A DNA stretch of 64,000 bases, from NCBI RefSeq assembly GCF_037478135.1, contig NZ_JBBHDV010000007.1, forward strand, positions 62,001 through 126,000, written 5' to 3'. A program made the position numbers and the translations under genes. This DNA is from Denitratimonas sp037478135. Lineage in GTDB: Bacteria; Pseudomonadota; Gammaproteobacteria; Xanthomonadales; Xanthomonadaceae. The notes beneath the pieces were generated by a model, which searched no databases, was not told where the DNA came from, and was given only the letters and a program-made list of their open reading frames with translations. Of this stretch, positions 41,006-49,930 are shown one piece after another (within the stretch, counting starts at the first letter, position 1; each line of letters starts with the position of its first letter).

Positions 41006-42283
41006 TCATGACTCCATGCCCCGCGAACGAGGCTGCTCGATCGGCAATTCGATCAAAAACAGCGTGCCCTGCCCCGGCACGCTGGTGACCTCGATCGTGC
41101 CGTGGTGTTTGGCCACGATGCCATAGGAAATCGCGAGTCCCAGCCCAGTGCCTTCGCCCACGATCTTGGTGGTGTAGAAGGGGTCGAAAATCCGCGGCAG
41201 CACGTCCTCGGGTATGCCCTTGCCGTCATCGCCTATCGAGACACGCACCTTGTCGCCATAACGCTCGGTGGTGACGGTGATGACACCGTAATTGTCCAGT
41301 GCCTGTCCCGCATTCATCAATATGTTCATGAAAACCTGGTTGAGTTCCGAGGACAGGCATTCGATCAGTGGCAGCTCCCCGAACGTCTTGACGATATGGG
41401 CCTTGTATTTAAGTTCGTTCCGGACGATGTTCAGGGTCGATTCGAGCCCGGCATGAAGGTCGGCCAATACCCAGTTGTCGATCCGATCCACATGGGAAAA
41501 GTCCTTGAGGTCACGGACGATCTTGACGACGCGATCCACACCTTCGCACGATTCGGCGATCAGATCCCGGATCTCGCTCGCAACCTCCTCAATATCAATT
41601 CCTTCATCCTCGCTCAGGGGCTGGCCATCCAGGCGGGCGCGGGTTTCGGACAGCAGCTGAAAGATATCGTGCCGCAGCGCGTTCAGATTGGACTTGACGT
41701 AAGCCATCGGATTGTTGATTTCGTGCGCCACACCGGCCGCCAGCTGGCCGATCGAAGCAAGCTTCTCGGTCTTCAACACGGCTTCCTGAACATTGCTGAG
41801 CCTGGCCAGCGCCACTTCGAGCTCGCTGTTGCGCAGATTGAGCTCCAATTGGCGGCAGTGCTCCAGGGTGACGTCGCGCAACGATAAACCGTACGGCGCA
41901 CCGCCGCGCTCTCCGAGCGCGTTGATCTTGACCTGGAGCACGCGCGACGAGCGATGCGGCAGATCCAGCGTCACATTGCCAGACCACGTGCCACGCAAAC
42001 GGCACAACTCCAGCGCGTCCGGCGGCACCAGCTGCGGATGCCAATCCTGCACGTGGATGCGCGGAGCACCGCCCTGAACCGGCGAGAGCACCTGGGCCAG
42101 AAGTTTCGCGGCGCGATTGCTGTAGAGGATGGATTGATCGGCTTCCAGCAACAGCACGGCGGCCGGCATGTACTCGACCAATTTCAGGACATGCAAATTG
42201 ACCCGCTCCGGCTCATCTGGTCGGCTGACCGGTCCGACCACCGTGCTTGATGCTGACGAAGCGGGGCGTTCGGCGTCCATCAA
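41006..42283 (-). CDS. soluble PAS histidine kinase
   Basis: A 425-residue kinase without membrane segments: a PAS domain (about 30-145), a short coiled coil, then HisKA with His187 in GVAHEINNPMAYVKSNL, a pattern of NtrB/HisKA-type kinases that use a NNP motif. The HATPase domain has GTGLGLAISYGIV near 385-397. It probably phosphorylates the downstream lone receiver and perhaps the C-terminal receiver of the divergent EAL protein. Confidence 0.9.
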   Translation of the reverse strand: MMDAERPASSASSTVVGPVSRPDEPERVNLHVLKLVEYMPAAVLLLEADQSILYSNRAAKLLAQVLSPVQGGAPRIHVQDWHPQLVPPDALELCRLRGTWSGNVTLDLPHRSSRVLQVKINALGERGGAPYGLSLRDVTLEHCRQLELNLRNSELEVALARLSNVQEAVLKTEKLASIGQLAAGVAHEINNPMAYVKSNLNALRHDIFQLLSETRARLDGQPLSEDEGIDIEEVASEIRDLIAESCEGVDRVVKIVRDLKDFSHVDRIDNWVLADLHAGLESTLNIVRNELKYKAHIVKTFGELPLIECLSSELNQVFMNILMNAGQALDNYGVITVTTERYGDKVRVSIGDDGKGIPEDVLPRIFDPFYTTKIVGEGTGLGLAISYGIVAKHHGTIEVTSVPGQGTLFLIELPIEQPRSRGMES

Positions 42284-42671
42284 GGCCCTCGGAGCGGGTA
42301 CCGCGCGCGGCGCGTCAGATCACGCCGGCCGATCCCGGCAGAAGGCCCGGCAACATCGTCCTCAACGGACCAGGAGGCGTTTGGGAGACGAATCGGGTGC
42401 CGCGATGGGTGCATTCCGCGCTCCATGATTTCATCCGAAGACGACCTGATCGACAGGCATGTCGCGCGCGACCGGAGTATCCGACAGAACTTGCGAATCA
42501 GTCGCAACGATGATAGGAAATGCCCGCGGGCGGTGCAATCGTACGACACCGGTTTCCAGTTCCGCCGCACGTCTTCGTGCGAGCCGGGGCTGTGTGCCCG
42601 ATATCCGGGCTGCGGACCGCCCGCCGGCTGATGCCAGGCTCACGCCACCTTGAACTGCAGGATCGATCGCG
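42284..42671. other. divergent regulatory region between the kinase and the EAL protein
   Basis: A 388-bp region with no supported gene. It contains the inverted repeat TTGCGA (42491-42496) and TCGCAA (42502-42507), which may be an operator. No sure promoter could be assigned. Confidence 0.45.
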
Positions 42672-45600
42672 ATGGAACATTCCGGCAGCGCAGGATCTGA
42701 GGCAGCTTCGACGCGGTGGCTCCACGCGTTGGCGATGATGGCTGGGGGCGAGGATGCCTTGGCGCTGGCGGCGCACATCTGTGAGCTTCCGATCGCCCTG
42801 CTCTCACTCGGCTCCGATGAGTTCCAGACGCCGTGCATGGCCACCGGGCTGGATGCAGCCCAAATGGATGCCCTGGCACCAGCATGCCTGGGCGTCGCGA
42901 CCGGAGCGGTCGACGGAACCATGTTCGATCCGTCGAAAGGATCCGCACTGCCATCGATCACCAGAACGGCGGGTGCACCGGTACCGGTGTTTCTCGTCGG
43001 CGTGCCGCTGCTCGGCGAGGATGGTAAGGTCCTTGGCAGTCTGTGCGTGCTTGCCCCGGAACCGGTGGCCTGGGACGCACGGCGCCATGCGGGTCTGCGC
43101 CTGGTCGCCTCGCAGCTGGCCCGCCGCATCCGGAACTGCACATCGCAGAAACTGGCGGACGGCAGCACGCAGGAGCCATCCTGGGCGGAGTGCGGAGAAC
43201 TTCCGGTGACCCCGGATGGCGGACTGGATGCCGTCATCAGCAGCGACGAAGCCGGTCATGTCACCGGCTGGAATCTGGGTGCCGAACGCATCTTCGGGTA
43301 CCGCGCCGAAGAAATGCTCAGCACGCCGATCAGCCGCATCGTTCCGGAATACGAACAGGAAGAGCATGCGCGCCTGCTCCGCAGATGTCGCGAGGCCGGC
43401 CGGACCGAGCCGCTTGAAACCTCCCGGCTGCACCGCAATGGCGACAGGGTCTGCGTGCTGGTCCATTGCACGCCAGTGCGCGGCGTCGATGGCCGCGTCA
43501 CGGGTGTGGTCGAACAGATTCGTGACATCCGCGCGTTGCTCGTGCGGGAAAATGAGGCCGTGCGGCTCTCCCGGCTTTATGCGGCGCTGACCCGGCTTGT
43601 CCAGGTCGTCGCCGGTGAGCCGCCGCGCGACAAGCTGTTCCAGACCGCCTGCACGTGTCTGGTCGAGGATGCCGGGTTTTCCACCGCCTGGGTCGGCTGG
43701 CACGAACCTGCGACGCAGCGGATCCTGCCCGTGGCATTTGCCGGGGAAGCCTGGGCGCAACTTTCCCGCATCGCCGTCTTCGCAGACGACCGTGCCGAGG
43801 GGCGCGGTGTCATCGGCACGGCGTTTCGCACCGGCAGGTATTGCGTCAGCAACGACCTGGAAAACGACGCCCGCCAGGCACCATGGCAGCACGCGATACG
43901 CGATTGCGCGCTGCGCGCGGCAGCCGCCATCCCGATCCGGGACAAGGGAACGATTGCCGGCACCCTCAATGTCTACTCGCGCGAGCGCGGGTACTTCCGC
44001 GAGCAGGAAATTTCGCTGTTGGAGCGATTTGCCAACGGCATCGGATTCGGGCTGGAAGTTCTGGCGCGTACCGAGGCAATGCGGCAAACGCAGCAGCAGG
44101 CCGAACGCGCGCAGCGCCTGACCGATGCCATGATCGAGAGCATGCCGGGCATCTTGTACCTGTACGACAGGGAAGGCCGCCTTCTGCGCTGGAACCGGAA
44201 CTTCGAGCGCCTCACCGGGCTTCGTCCAGAGCAGATTCGCGACATGAGCTCAGCCGATTTCGTTGCAGAGTCGGATCGTGATCGACTCAAGGCCGCGATT
44301 GAAAGGGCATTTGCACACGGCGATGCGGCCGTTGAAGCGGGCATACGTTTGCACGGGGGGCGCGTCCGGCCGCATTTACTCAGCGGGCGACGCGTGCAAC
44401 TTGATGGGGCCGACTGTTTGGTCGGCGTGGGCATAGACATATCCGCGCGGGTCGAAGCCGAGGAGCTGCGTCGACAAAGTCAGGAACGCTACGGCCTGCT
44501 GTTCGAGCACGCGCCGGCAGGCGTTCTGGTTGGCGACGCCCATGGGATCTGCGTCGACGTCAACCCGGCCGCATGCCGAATATTAGGCCGGAAACGATCT
44601 GCAATCCTCGGCAAACACCTGTCTGAACTCACCGGTGGGGACAACTTTCCGCCTGCTCCCGCCGGATTGGCGCGCTTTGCCGACGGCGGGCGGGTTCATG
44701 AAGAGTGGCGCTTGCCCCACGGCCCGGACAAGGGCGTCATCGTTCGTGTCACCCTCACAGGCATGCCCGATGGCACCTTCCTGCTCCTGATGAACGATGT
44801 CACGGAGCGCAAGCTGCAGGAGCACCGACTCGCACGCCTGAACCGGTTGCGACGCATGATCGGCGCGATCCACTCAGCCATGCTGCGGCGCAAGGACCGC
44901 GCCTCGCTGCTGCGCGAGGCCTGCCGCATCGCGGTGCAGGATGGTGATTTCGCCATGGCGTGGGTGGAGGAAATCGACTCGGCGACGGGCATGTTGCGGC
45001 GTCCTGCGGGCAGCGCGGCGTGCAACAGCGAGGATCTTTCATCCGATGACCTGATGCTCGACCCGAGCCACCACAAGGAGACCCTGGGCATTCGCGCCCT
45101 GCACAGCGCCCGCTCGGTTGTCACCGATACGCTCGCCGATTCGGACATTGCATCTCCTGAACTTGCCTGTTGCATCGAGTCGCCGAGAGGGCACTCGGGG
45201 GCCGCATTCCCGCTATTGGTCGCAGGGAAAGTGGATTGTGCGCTGGTGTTTATGGCATCGGAGCCCGGGTTCTTCGACGAAGCGGAGATCGAGCTGTTGG
45301 AGTGGGTCGCACGCGACCTCTCCTATGCCCTGGAACATATCGAGACCGCCAGCCAGCTGCACCACCTGATCCACTTCGATCCGCTCACCGGCCTGATGAA
45401 CGCCCAGTCGTTCCACGAACACGTGGAGGTGCTGGCAAACGAGGTGCACACCCAGGGCGGACAACTGGGTGTCGTCATGCTGGATCTGGAGAAGTTCGCC
45501 CAGACCAACCGACAGTATGGGCGCGCCGCGGGAGACCATTTGCTGCAGGAAGTGGGCTCCCGCCTGAGCGAATCGTTCCAGAGTCCCGCGCTGATCGCGC

Positions 45601-47066
45601 GCGTCGGCGGTGACACGTTCGCCGTCGCCGAACCCGCGCCCGCCACCGTCGAAAGCGATGTCTGCGAAGAAATGCGGCGCCGGCTGACGCTGGTCTTCGA
45701 ACGCATGTTCAGAGTGGGCGACGAGGACATTCAGCTGAAGGCACGATTCGGCGCCGCCCATTATTCGGCCGCTGCGGATGACGCGGACGACCTGCCTGAC
45801 CTGGAGCGGGCCGGAGCCGCCCTGCACCTGGCCAAGGCGGGTGGCGAACGATTCAGCAGGTATTCGCGCAGCGGCCAGCACGGCAGTGCCCAATCACTGG
45901 AAACGCAGTTGCATGAAGCGCTCAACCAGGAGCAGTTCCGGCTCGTCTATCAGCCACGGGTGGACCTGGTAAGCGGTGAAATCGTGGGGGCGGAGGCACT
46001 GCTGCGCTGGCACCATCCGGAACGTGGTCTGATCATGCCCGGCGAGTTCATCGGTGCCGCCGAACGCAGCGGGCTAATTTACCAGATTGGCAACTGGGTA
46101 CTCGACAAGGTGTGCTGGCAGCAAGCCCAGTGGCGGGCTGCAGGCGTGCCGCTCGTGCAGATCAGCGCCAACATCTCGGCTATCCAGATCAACCGTGGCG
46201 ACCTGTTCAGGATCATGACGGAAACCCTTGCCCGGCACCGGCTGACGCCCGACCTGATCGAACTGGAATTGACCGAAAGTGCCGTGCTGCAGGACATGGC
46301 CACGTCGGCACTCGTACTCAAACAGCTGCGCGGGCTCGGTGTCGGGCTGGCGCTCGATGATTTCGGCACAGGGTATTCCTCGCTCTCGCACCTCAAACAG
46401 CTGCCGTTCCACCGGGTCAAGATTGATCGCAGCTTCATTGTCGATGTCACCCGCAGCGTCGAGGATGCCGCGATCGCGCTGGCGATCATCCGGATCGCGC
46501 GCAGCTTGCGCCTCAAGGCGGTTGGCGAGGGCGTCGAGACACACGCACAGCTCAAGTTCCTGACCAAGCACGATTGCGACGAGATGCAGGGCAACCTCTT
46601 CAGCCCACCGATAGAGGCCGACGCCTTTGTCGCCAGCATCATGAGCAGGCGCAAGCTCGCCATCCCCGGTGCGGAGCCGTCCGATCACCGCAACCTGCTG
46701 GTGGTGGACGACGAGATCGGAATCTGCAATGCACTGACCCGTCTGCTGCGGCGGGACGGCTACAACATCCTCATTGCCCGCAGCGGTGCCGAAGCACTGG
46801 ACCTGCTGGCACTGCATCCGATCCAGGTGATCCTGTCCGACCAGCGCATGCCGGGCATGTCGGGCACCGAATTGCTGGGCAAGGTGAAGAGCCTTTATCC
46901 CAACACGGTGCGCATCATCCTGTCCGGCTATACCGATCTCAGCGTGGTCACGGAAGCGGTCAACCAGGGTGCGGTTTTCCGATTCCTGACCAAGCCGTGG
47001 GATGACGGACAGCTGCGCAGCCAGATCCGCGACGCCTTTGTCCACTATTACTCGGATCAGAGCTGA
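42672..47066 (+). CDS. multidomain GAF-PAS-GAF-PAS-PAS-GAF-GGDEF-EAL-REC c-di-GMP phosphodiesterase
   Basis: A 1464-residue soluble signalling protein. GAF about 15-155; PAS about 180-295; GAF about 315-465; PAS about 483-600; PAS about 605-720; GAF about 725-895; GGDEF domain about 900-1060 with the degenerate signature RVGGDTFAVAE (GGDTF), so cyclase activity is unlikely. The EAL domain (about 1080-1325) keeps GAEALLRW, ELTES, LALDDFGTGYSSL, KIDRSFI and EGVET, so it should hydrolyse c-di-GMP. A C-terminal receiver (about 1338-1460) has LSDQRMPG with the acceptor Asp and ends FLTKPWDDGQL. The receiver at the C-terminus is unusual and suggests control by the divergent kinase. Confidence 0.9.
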   Translation: MEHSGSAGSEAASTRWLHALAMMAGGEDALALAAHICELPIALLSLGSDEFQTPCMATGLDAAQMDALAPACLGVATGAVDGTMFDPSKGSALPSITRTAGAPVPVFLVGVPLLGEDGKVLGSLCVLAPEPVAWDARRHAGLRLVASQLARRIRNCTSQKLADGSTQEPSWAECGELPVTPDGGLDAVISSDEAGHVTGWNLGAERIFGYRAEEMLSTPISRIVPEYEQEEHARLLRRCREAGRTEPLETSRLHRNGDRVCVLVHCTPVRGVDGRVTGVVEQIRDIRALLVRENEAVRLSRLYAALTRLVQVVAGEPPRDKLFQTACTCLVEDAGFSTAWVGWHEPATQRILPVAFAGEAWAQLSRIAVFADDRAEGRGVIGTAFRTGRYCVSNDLENDARQAPWQHAIRDCALRAAAAIPIRDKGTIAGTLNVYSRERGYFREQEISLLERFANGIGFGLEVLARTEAMRQTQQQAERAQRLTDAMIESMPGILYLYDREGRLLRWNRNFERLTGLRPEQIRDMSSADFVAESDRDRLKAAIERAFAHGDAAVEAGIRLHGGRVRPHLLSGRRVQLDGADCLVGVGIDISARVEAEELRRQSQERYGLLFEHAPAGVLVGDAHGICVDVNPAACRILGRKRSAILGKHLSELTGGDNFPPAPAGLARFADGGRVHEEWRLPHGPDKGVIVRVTLTGMPDGTFLLLMNDVTERKLQEHRLARLNRLRRMIGAIHSAMLRRKDRASLLREACRIAVQDGDFAMAWVEEIDSATGMLRRPAGSAACNSEDLSSDDLMLDPSHHKETLGIRALHSARSVVTDTLADSDIASPELACCIESPRGHSGAAFPLLVAGKVDCALVFMASEPGFFDEAEIELLEWVARDLSYALEHIETASQLHHLIHFDPLTGLMNAQSFHEHVEVLANEVHTQGGQLGVVMLDLEKFAQTNRQYGRAAGDHLLQEVGSRLSESFQSPALIARVGGDTFAVAEPAPATVESDVCEEMRRRLTLVFERMFRVGDEDIQLKARFGAAHYSAAADDADDLPDLERAGAALHLAKAGGERFSRYSRSGQHGSAQSLETQLHEALNQEQFRLVYQPRVDLVSGEIVGAEALLRWHHPERGLIMPGEFIGAAERSGLIYQIGNWVLDKVCWQQAQWRAAGVPLVQISANISAIQINRGDLFRIMTETLARHRLTPDLIELELTESAVLQDMATSALVLKQLRGLGVGLALDDFGTGYSSLSHLKQLPFHRVKIDRSFIVDVTRSVEDAAIALAIIRIARSLRLKAVGEGVETHAQLKFLTKHDCDEMQGNLFSPPIEADAFVASIMSRRKLAIPGAEPSDHRNLLVVDDEIGICNALTRLLRRDGYNILIARSGAEALDLLALHPIQVILSDQRMPGMSGTELLGKVKSLYPNTVRIILSGYTDLSVVTEAVNQGAVFRFLTKPWDDGQLRSQIRDAFVHYYSDQS

Positions 47067-47179
47067 GCCGCGCCGGCGGGTTGGCCGCATGATCGAGCGG
47101 ACAACTTCGTTGACAACTACCGGGGCCCCAGGTGGCGTGCCTCCGTGCCCGTAGAATCCACGTCCTCATCTGATCGAGG

Positions 47180-47209
47180 TTGGCAGGCGCTGCATCAATG
47201 GGGTACAAA
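47180..47209 (+). promoter_or_regulatory. candidate lexA promoter
   Basis: TTGGCA (47180-47185), 18 bases, TACAAA (47204-47209). The -10 element lies inside the LexA operator. If correct, transcription starts near 47216, and the ATG at 47218 would be almost leaderless. Confidence 0.4.
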
Positions 47210-47214
47210 TGTAC
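47203..47214 (+). promoter_or_regulatory. LexA2-type SOS operator
   Basis: GTAC-AAAT-GTAC, a perfect palindrome matching the GTAC-N4-GTGC type box described for the second LexA of Pseudomonas putida that controls imuA-imuB-dnaE2. It lies immediately before the lexA coding start. Confidence 0.75.
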
Positions 47215-47217
47215 TCC

Positions 47218-47826
47218 ATGATTCCCCTCAACCCCCGCCGCCAGGCCATCCTGACCTTCATTCAGGAACGCGCCCTCATCCACGGCCAGCCTCCCTCGCT
47301 GGCCGAGATCGCCGCTGCCTGCGGATTGGCTTCACGCGGGGCGGCGCGCAAGCAGGTGCTGGCGCTGGCGGAGGCCGGACTGGTCGAGCTGACCCCGGGA
47401 CAGGCGCGTGGCATCCGGCCTGCTGGTGCGGGGCTTAAATCCACCACGTTGCCGGTGCCGATCCTCGGCCGGGTGGCGGCCGGCGTGCCGATCGAGGCCG
47501 ATGCCGAACTGGTCGATACGCTGTCGCTGGATGCGCGCCTGTTCTCGCAGCGGCCCGACTACCTGCTGCGGGTACAGGGTGACTCGATGAACGGGGACGG
47601 CATCCTGGATGGCGATCTGGTCGGCGTGCATCGCAGTTCCGAGGCACGCGACGGTCAGGTGGTCGTGGCCCGGCTCGATGGCGAGATCACGATCAAGCGT
47701 CTGTCGCTGCAACAGGGCCAGGTGCGCTTGCTGTCGCGCAATCCGGCCTATGCACCGATCGAAGTGAAGGCTGGTCAGGAGTTCGCCATCGAAGGCATCT
47801 ACTGCGGCCTGGTGCGGCGCGGCTGA
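47218..47826 (+). CDS. lexA: LexA repressor (LexA2 type) heading the mutasome cassette
   Basis: A 202-residue repressor: winged helix N-terminus (about 1-65), self-cleavage site Ala-Gly in LGRVAAGVPI (about 88-89), catalytic Ser in QGDSMNGDG (about 123) and Lys in GEITIKRL (about 160). An in-frame ATG at 47209 lies inside the operator and has a GGGG site five bases upstream; 47218 is preferred because LexA proteins start close to the PLNPRRQAI segment, but either is possible. It is followed one base later by imuA, so the cassette is self-regulated and DNA-damage inducible. Confidence 0.9.
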   Translation: MIPLNPRRQAILTFIQERALIHGQPPSLAEIAAACGLASRGAARKQVLALAEAGLVELTPGQARGIRPAGAGLKSTTLPVPILGRVAAGVPIEADAELVDTLSLDARLFSQRPDYLLRVQGDSMNGDGILDGDLVGVHRSSEARDGQVVVARLDGEITIKRLSLQQGQVRLLSRNPAYAPIEVKAGQEFAIEGIYCGLVRRG

Positions 47827-47827
47827 T

Positions 47828-48505
47828 ATGGGTGCCGTGCTTGCCTGGCCGCAGCCGCTGGCCGCCAACGATGCCGCCGTGGGCACCCCTGCGCCGGATG
47901 CCGGGCTTGAGGACCTGCTGGACGGTCGTCGGCTGTGGAAAGGCGGCAGTTTCCCGGCCGCGCCTTCAGTCCATGCCACCGGCCACGCGGCACTGGACGC
48001 AGTGCTGCCGGCAGGCGGTTGGCCGGGTTCGGCGCTGAGCGAAATCCTTCATGCGGCCGAAGGCGTGGGTGAAATCCGTCTGGCCTGGCCGGCGCTGGCG
48101 CGCCTGTCGCAGGCGGGTGAGCGCATCGTGCTGGTGGCGCCACCGCATCGGCCTTTCGCGCCGGCCTGGCAGAGCGCTGGTATCGCGCTGGAGCGCCTGC
48201 ATCTGGTGAATGCGGAAAGCCCGAAGGATGCCTTGTGGGCGGCCGAGCAATGCCTGCGTTCGGGCAGTTGCGGCGCGGTGTTGTGCTGGCCACAGCTGGC
48301 CGATGACCGCGCCCTGCGCCGGCTCCAGGTGGCGGCTGAAACCGGCCAGACCCTGGCGCTGGCCTGGCGTCCGTTGCAGGCTGCGCGCAACCCTTCGCCG
48401 GCGGCGTTGCGCATCGCCATTGATGCGGCTGCATCGGCGCTGCGCGTGCTCAAGTGTCGCGGCGGAATGGCGCCGCCGCAGTCGATTCCGTTCAACGCGC
48501 ACTGA
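47828..48505 (+). CDS. imuA: ImuA, SOS mutasome accessory protein
   Basis: A 225-residue RecA/SulA-like protein. The N-terminal part (LWKGGSFPAAPSVHATGH with GWPGSALSEILH, about 36-75) matches the ImuA family; the RecA-type Walker A is degenerate. ImuA binds ImuB and RecA and is needed for DnaE2-dependent mutagenesis. It sits one base after lexA and nine bases before imuB. Confidence 0.88.
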   Translation: MGAVLAWPQPLAANDAAVGTPAPDAGLEDLLDGRRLWKGGSFPAAPSVHATGHAALDAVLPAGGWPGSALSEILHAAEGVGEIRLAWPALARLSQAGERIVLVAPPHRPFAPAWQSAGIALERLHLVNAESPKDALWAAEQCLRSGSCGAVLCWPQLADDRALRRLQVAAETGQTLALAWRPLQAARNPSPAALRIAIDAAASALRVLKCRGGMAPPQSIPFNAH

Positions 48506-48514
48506 GTCCGGGCG

Positions 48515-49930
48515 ATGCACTGGGCCTGTCTGTTGCTGCCGCATCTGGCGCTTGATGGCTGTCTCCGCCGTGCGCCGGAAAGTCCTCTGCCCACGGTGCT
48601 GATCGATGGTCCGCTGCAGCGCCGCGTGCTGCGCGATGTCTGCGAACGCGCCCGTGCGCTGGGCCTGCGGCCGGGTCAGTCACTGACCACCGCGCAGGCG
48701 CTGGCCGGGCAGTTGCGCATGTTGATCCACGACCCGCGCGAGGAAACCCGTCAACTGGATCTGCTCGCGGCCTGGGCTTACGGTTTCAGCTCGCAGGTCG
48801 CGGTGCTGGGGCGTCGCGCGCTGGTGGTGGAAGTGGCCGGCAGCCAGGGGCTGTTCGGGCACTGGCAGACCTTGCAGGCGCGCTGGCGCGAGGAACTGGA
48901 CGCGATGGGCTTCCGCCATCGCCTCGCGTTGGCGCCGTGGCCGCTGGCCGCACGCGTGCTGACCGGGATCGAGGATGGCGCAGCATGCGAAGACCCGCAG
49001 ACGCTGCGTGCACGCTTTCAGCATGTGCCGGTGGATCGCATTGGCCTGCCGGCCGGCATGGCCGATTCCCTCGCACGCATGGGCCTGCGCACACTGGCAC
49101 AGGTGCAGGCCATGCCGCGCAGCAGTCTGGCGCGGCGCTTTTCACCGAAGCTGCTGGCACATCTGGATGCCTTGCTCGGTGAGCGCGACATGGCGCTGAC
49201 ACTGTATCGCCCGCCGGATCGTTTCCAGGCGCAGGTCGAGCTGGGTTTTGAGGTCGAATCCTCGCAGGCCCTGCTGTTTCCGCTGCGCCGCCTGACCGCC
49301 GATCTGGCGCTGTATCTGGTCGCCCGCGATGGCGGTGTGCAGCACTTCGAGCTGCTGCTGGAACACGAAGGTCATCCAGCTACGCCTGTACCTGTCGGCC
49401 TGCTGGCGCCCGAGCGCGATGCGGCCCGTCTGTTTGAACTGGCGCGCGGCCGGCTGGAGCGCGCGCATCTGCCGGCGCCGGTGCGTGGCATGACGCTGCG
49501 TGCGGAAGAACTGCCGCCGTTCGTGCCGGAACGGCGTGAACTGTTCGATCCACGTCCGCAGCAATCCACGCCGTGGCAGGCCCTGCGTGAACGCCTGCGC
49601 GCGCGCCTGGGTGAAGACGCAGTGCAGACCCTGGCCGCACCGACCGACCATCGTCCTGAAAAGGCCACGCAGTGCCTGCTTGAATCCGCTGCCGCGCCTG
49701 CCGGTCCGGCACTGCCGCGCCCGGCCTGGTTGCTGCACGAGCCGCGCCGTCTGCCTGATGCGCTGCCGCAGGTGCTGGCTGGCCCGGAACGCATTGAAAC
49801 CGGCTGGTGGGATGGGGGCGACATCCGCCGCGACTACTACCGCGTGCGCACCCGCAGCAGCCAGTACGCCTGGGCTTTCCATCCGCACGACGGCGATGGC
49901 CGGCTGCTGCTGCATGGCTGGTTCGCATGA
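48515..49930 (+). CDS. imuB: ImuB, Y-family polymerase-like mutasome hub
   Basis: A 471-residue DinB-superfamily protein. The Y-family fold is recognisable (MHWACLLLPHLALDG start, helix-hairpin-helix around GMADSLARMGLRTLAQV, little-finger region about 230-350), but the catalytic acidic residues of true polymerases (the DxD start and SxDE motif) are missing, as usual for ImuB. It links the beta clamp to DnaE2. It overlaps the dnaE2 start by four bases (ATGA). Confidence 0.9.
   Translation: MHWACLLLPHLALDGCLRRAPESPLPTVLIDGPLQRRVLRDVCERARALGLRPGQSLTTAQALAGQLRMLIHDPREETRQLDLLAAWAYGFSSQVAVLGRRALVVEVAGSQGLFGHWQTLQARWREELDAMGFRHRLALAPWPLAARVLTGIEDGAACEDPQTLRARFQHVPVDRIGLPAGMADSLARMGLRTLAQVQAMPRSSLARRFSPKLLAHLDALLGERDMALTLYRPPDRFQAQVELGFEVESSQALLFPLRRLTADLALYLVARDGGVQHFELLLEHEGHPATPVPVGLLAPERDAARLFELARGRLERAHLPAPVRGMTLRAEELPPFVPERRELFDPRPQQSTPWQALRERLRARLGEDAVQTLAAPTDHRPEKATQCLLESAAAPAGPALPRPAWLLHEPRRLPDALPQVLAGPERIETGWWDGGDIRRDYYRVRTRSSQYAWAFHPHDGDGRLLLHGWFA

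Noticed and set aside
47110..47157. TTGACA and TAGAAT as a lexA promoter
   Set aside because: The two elements are 36 bases apart, far outside the workable spacing.
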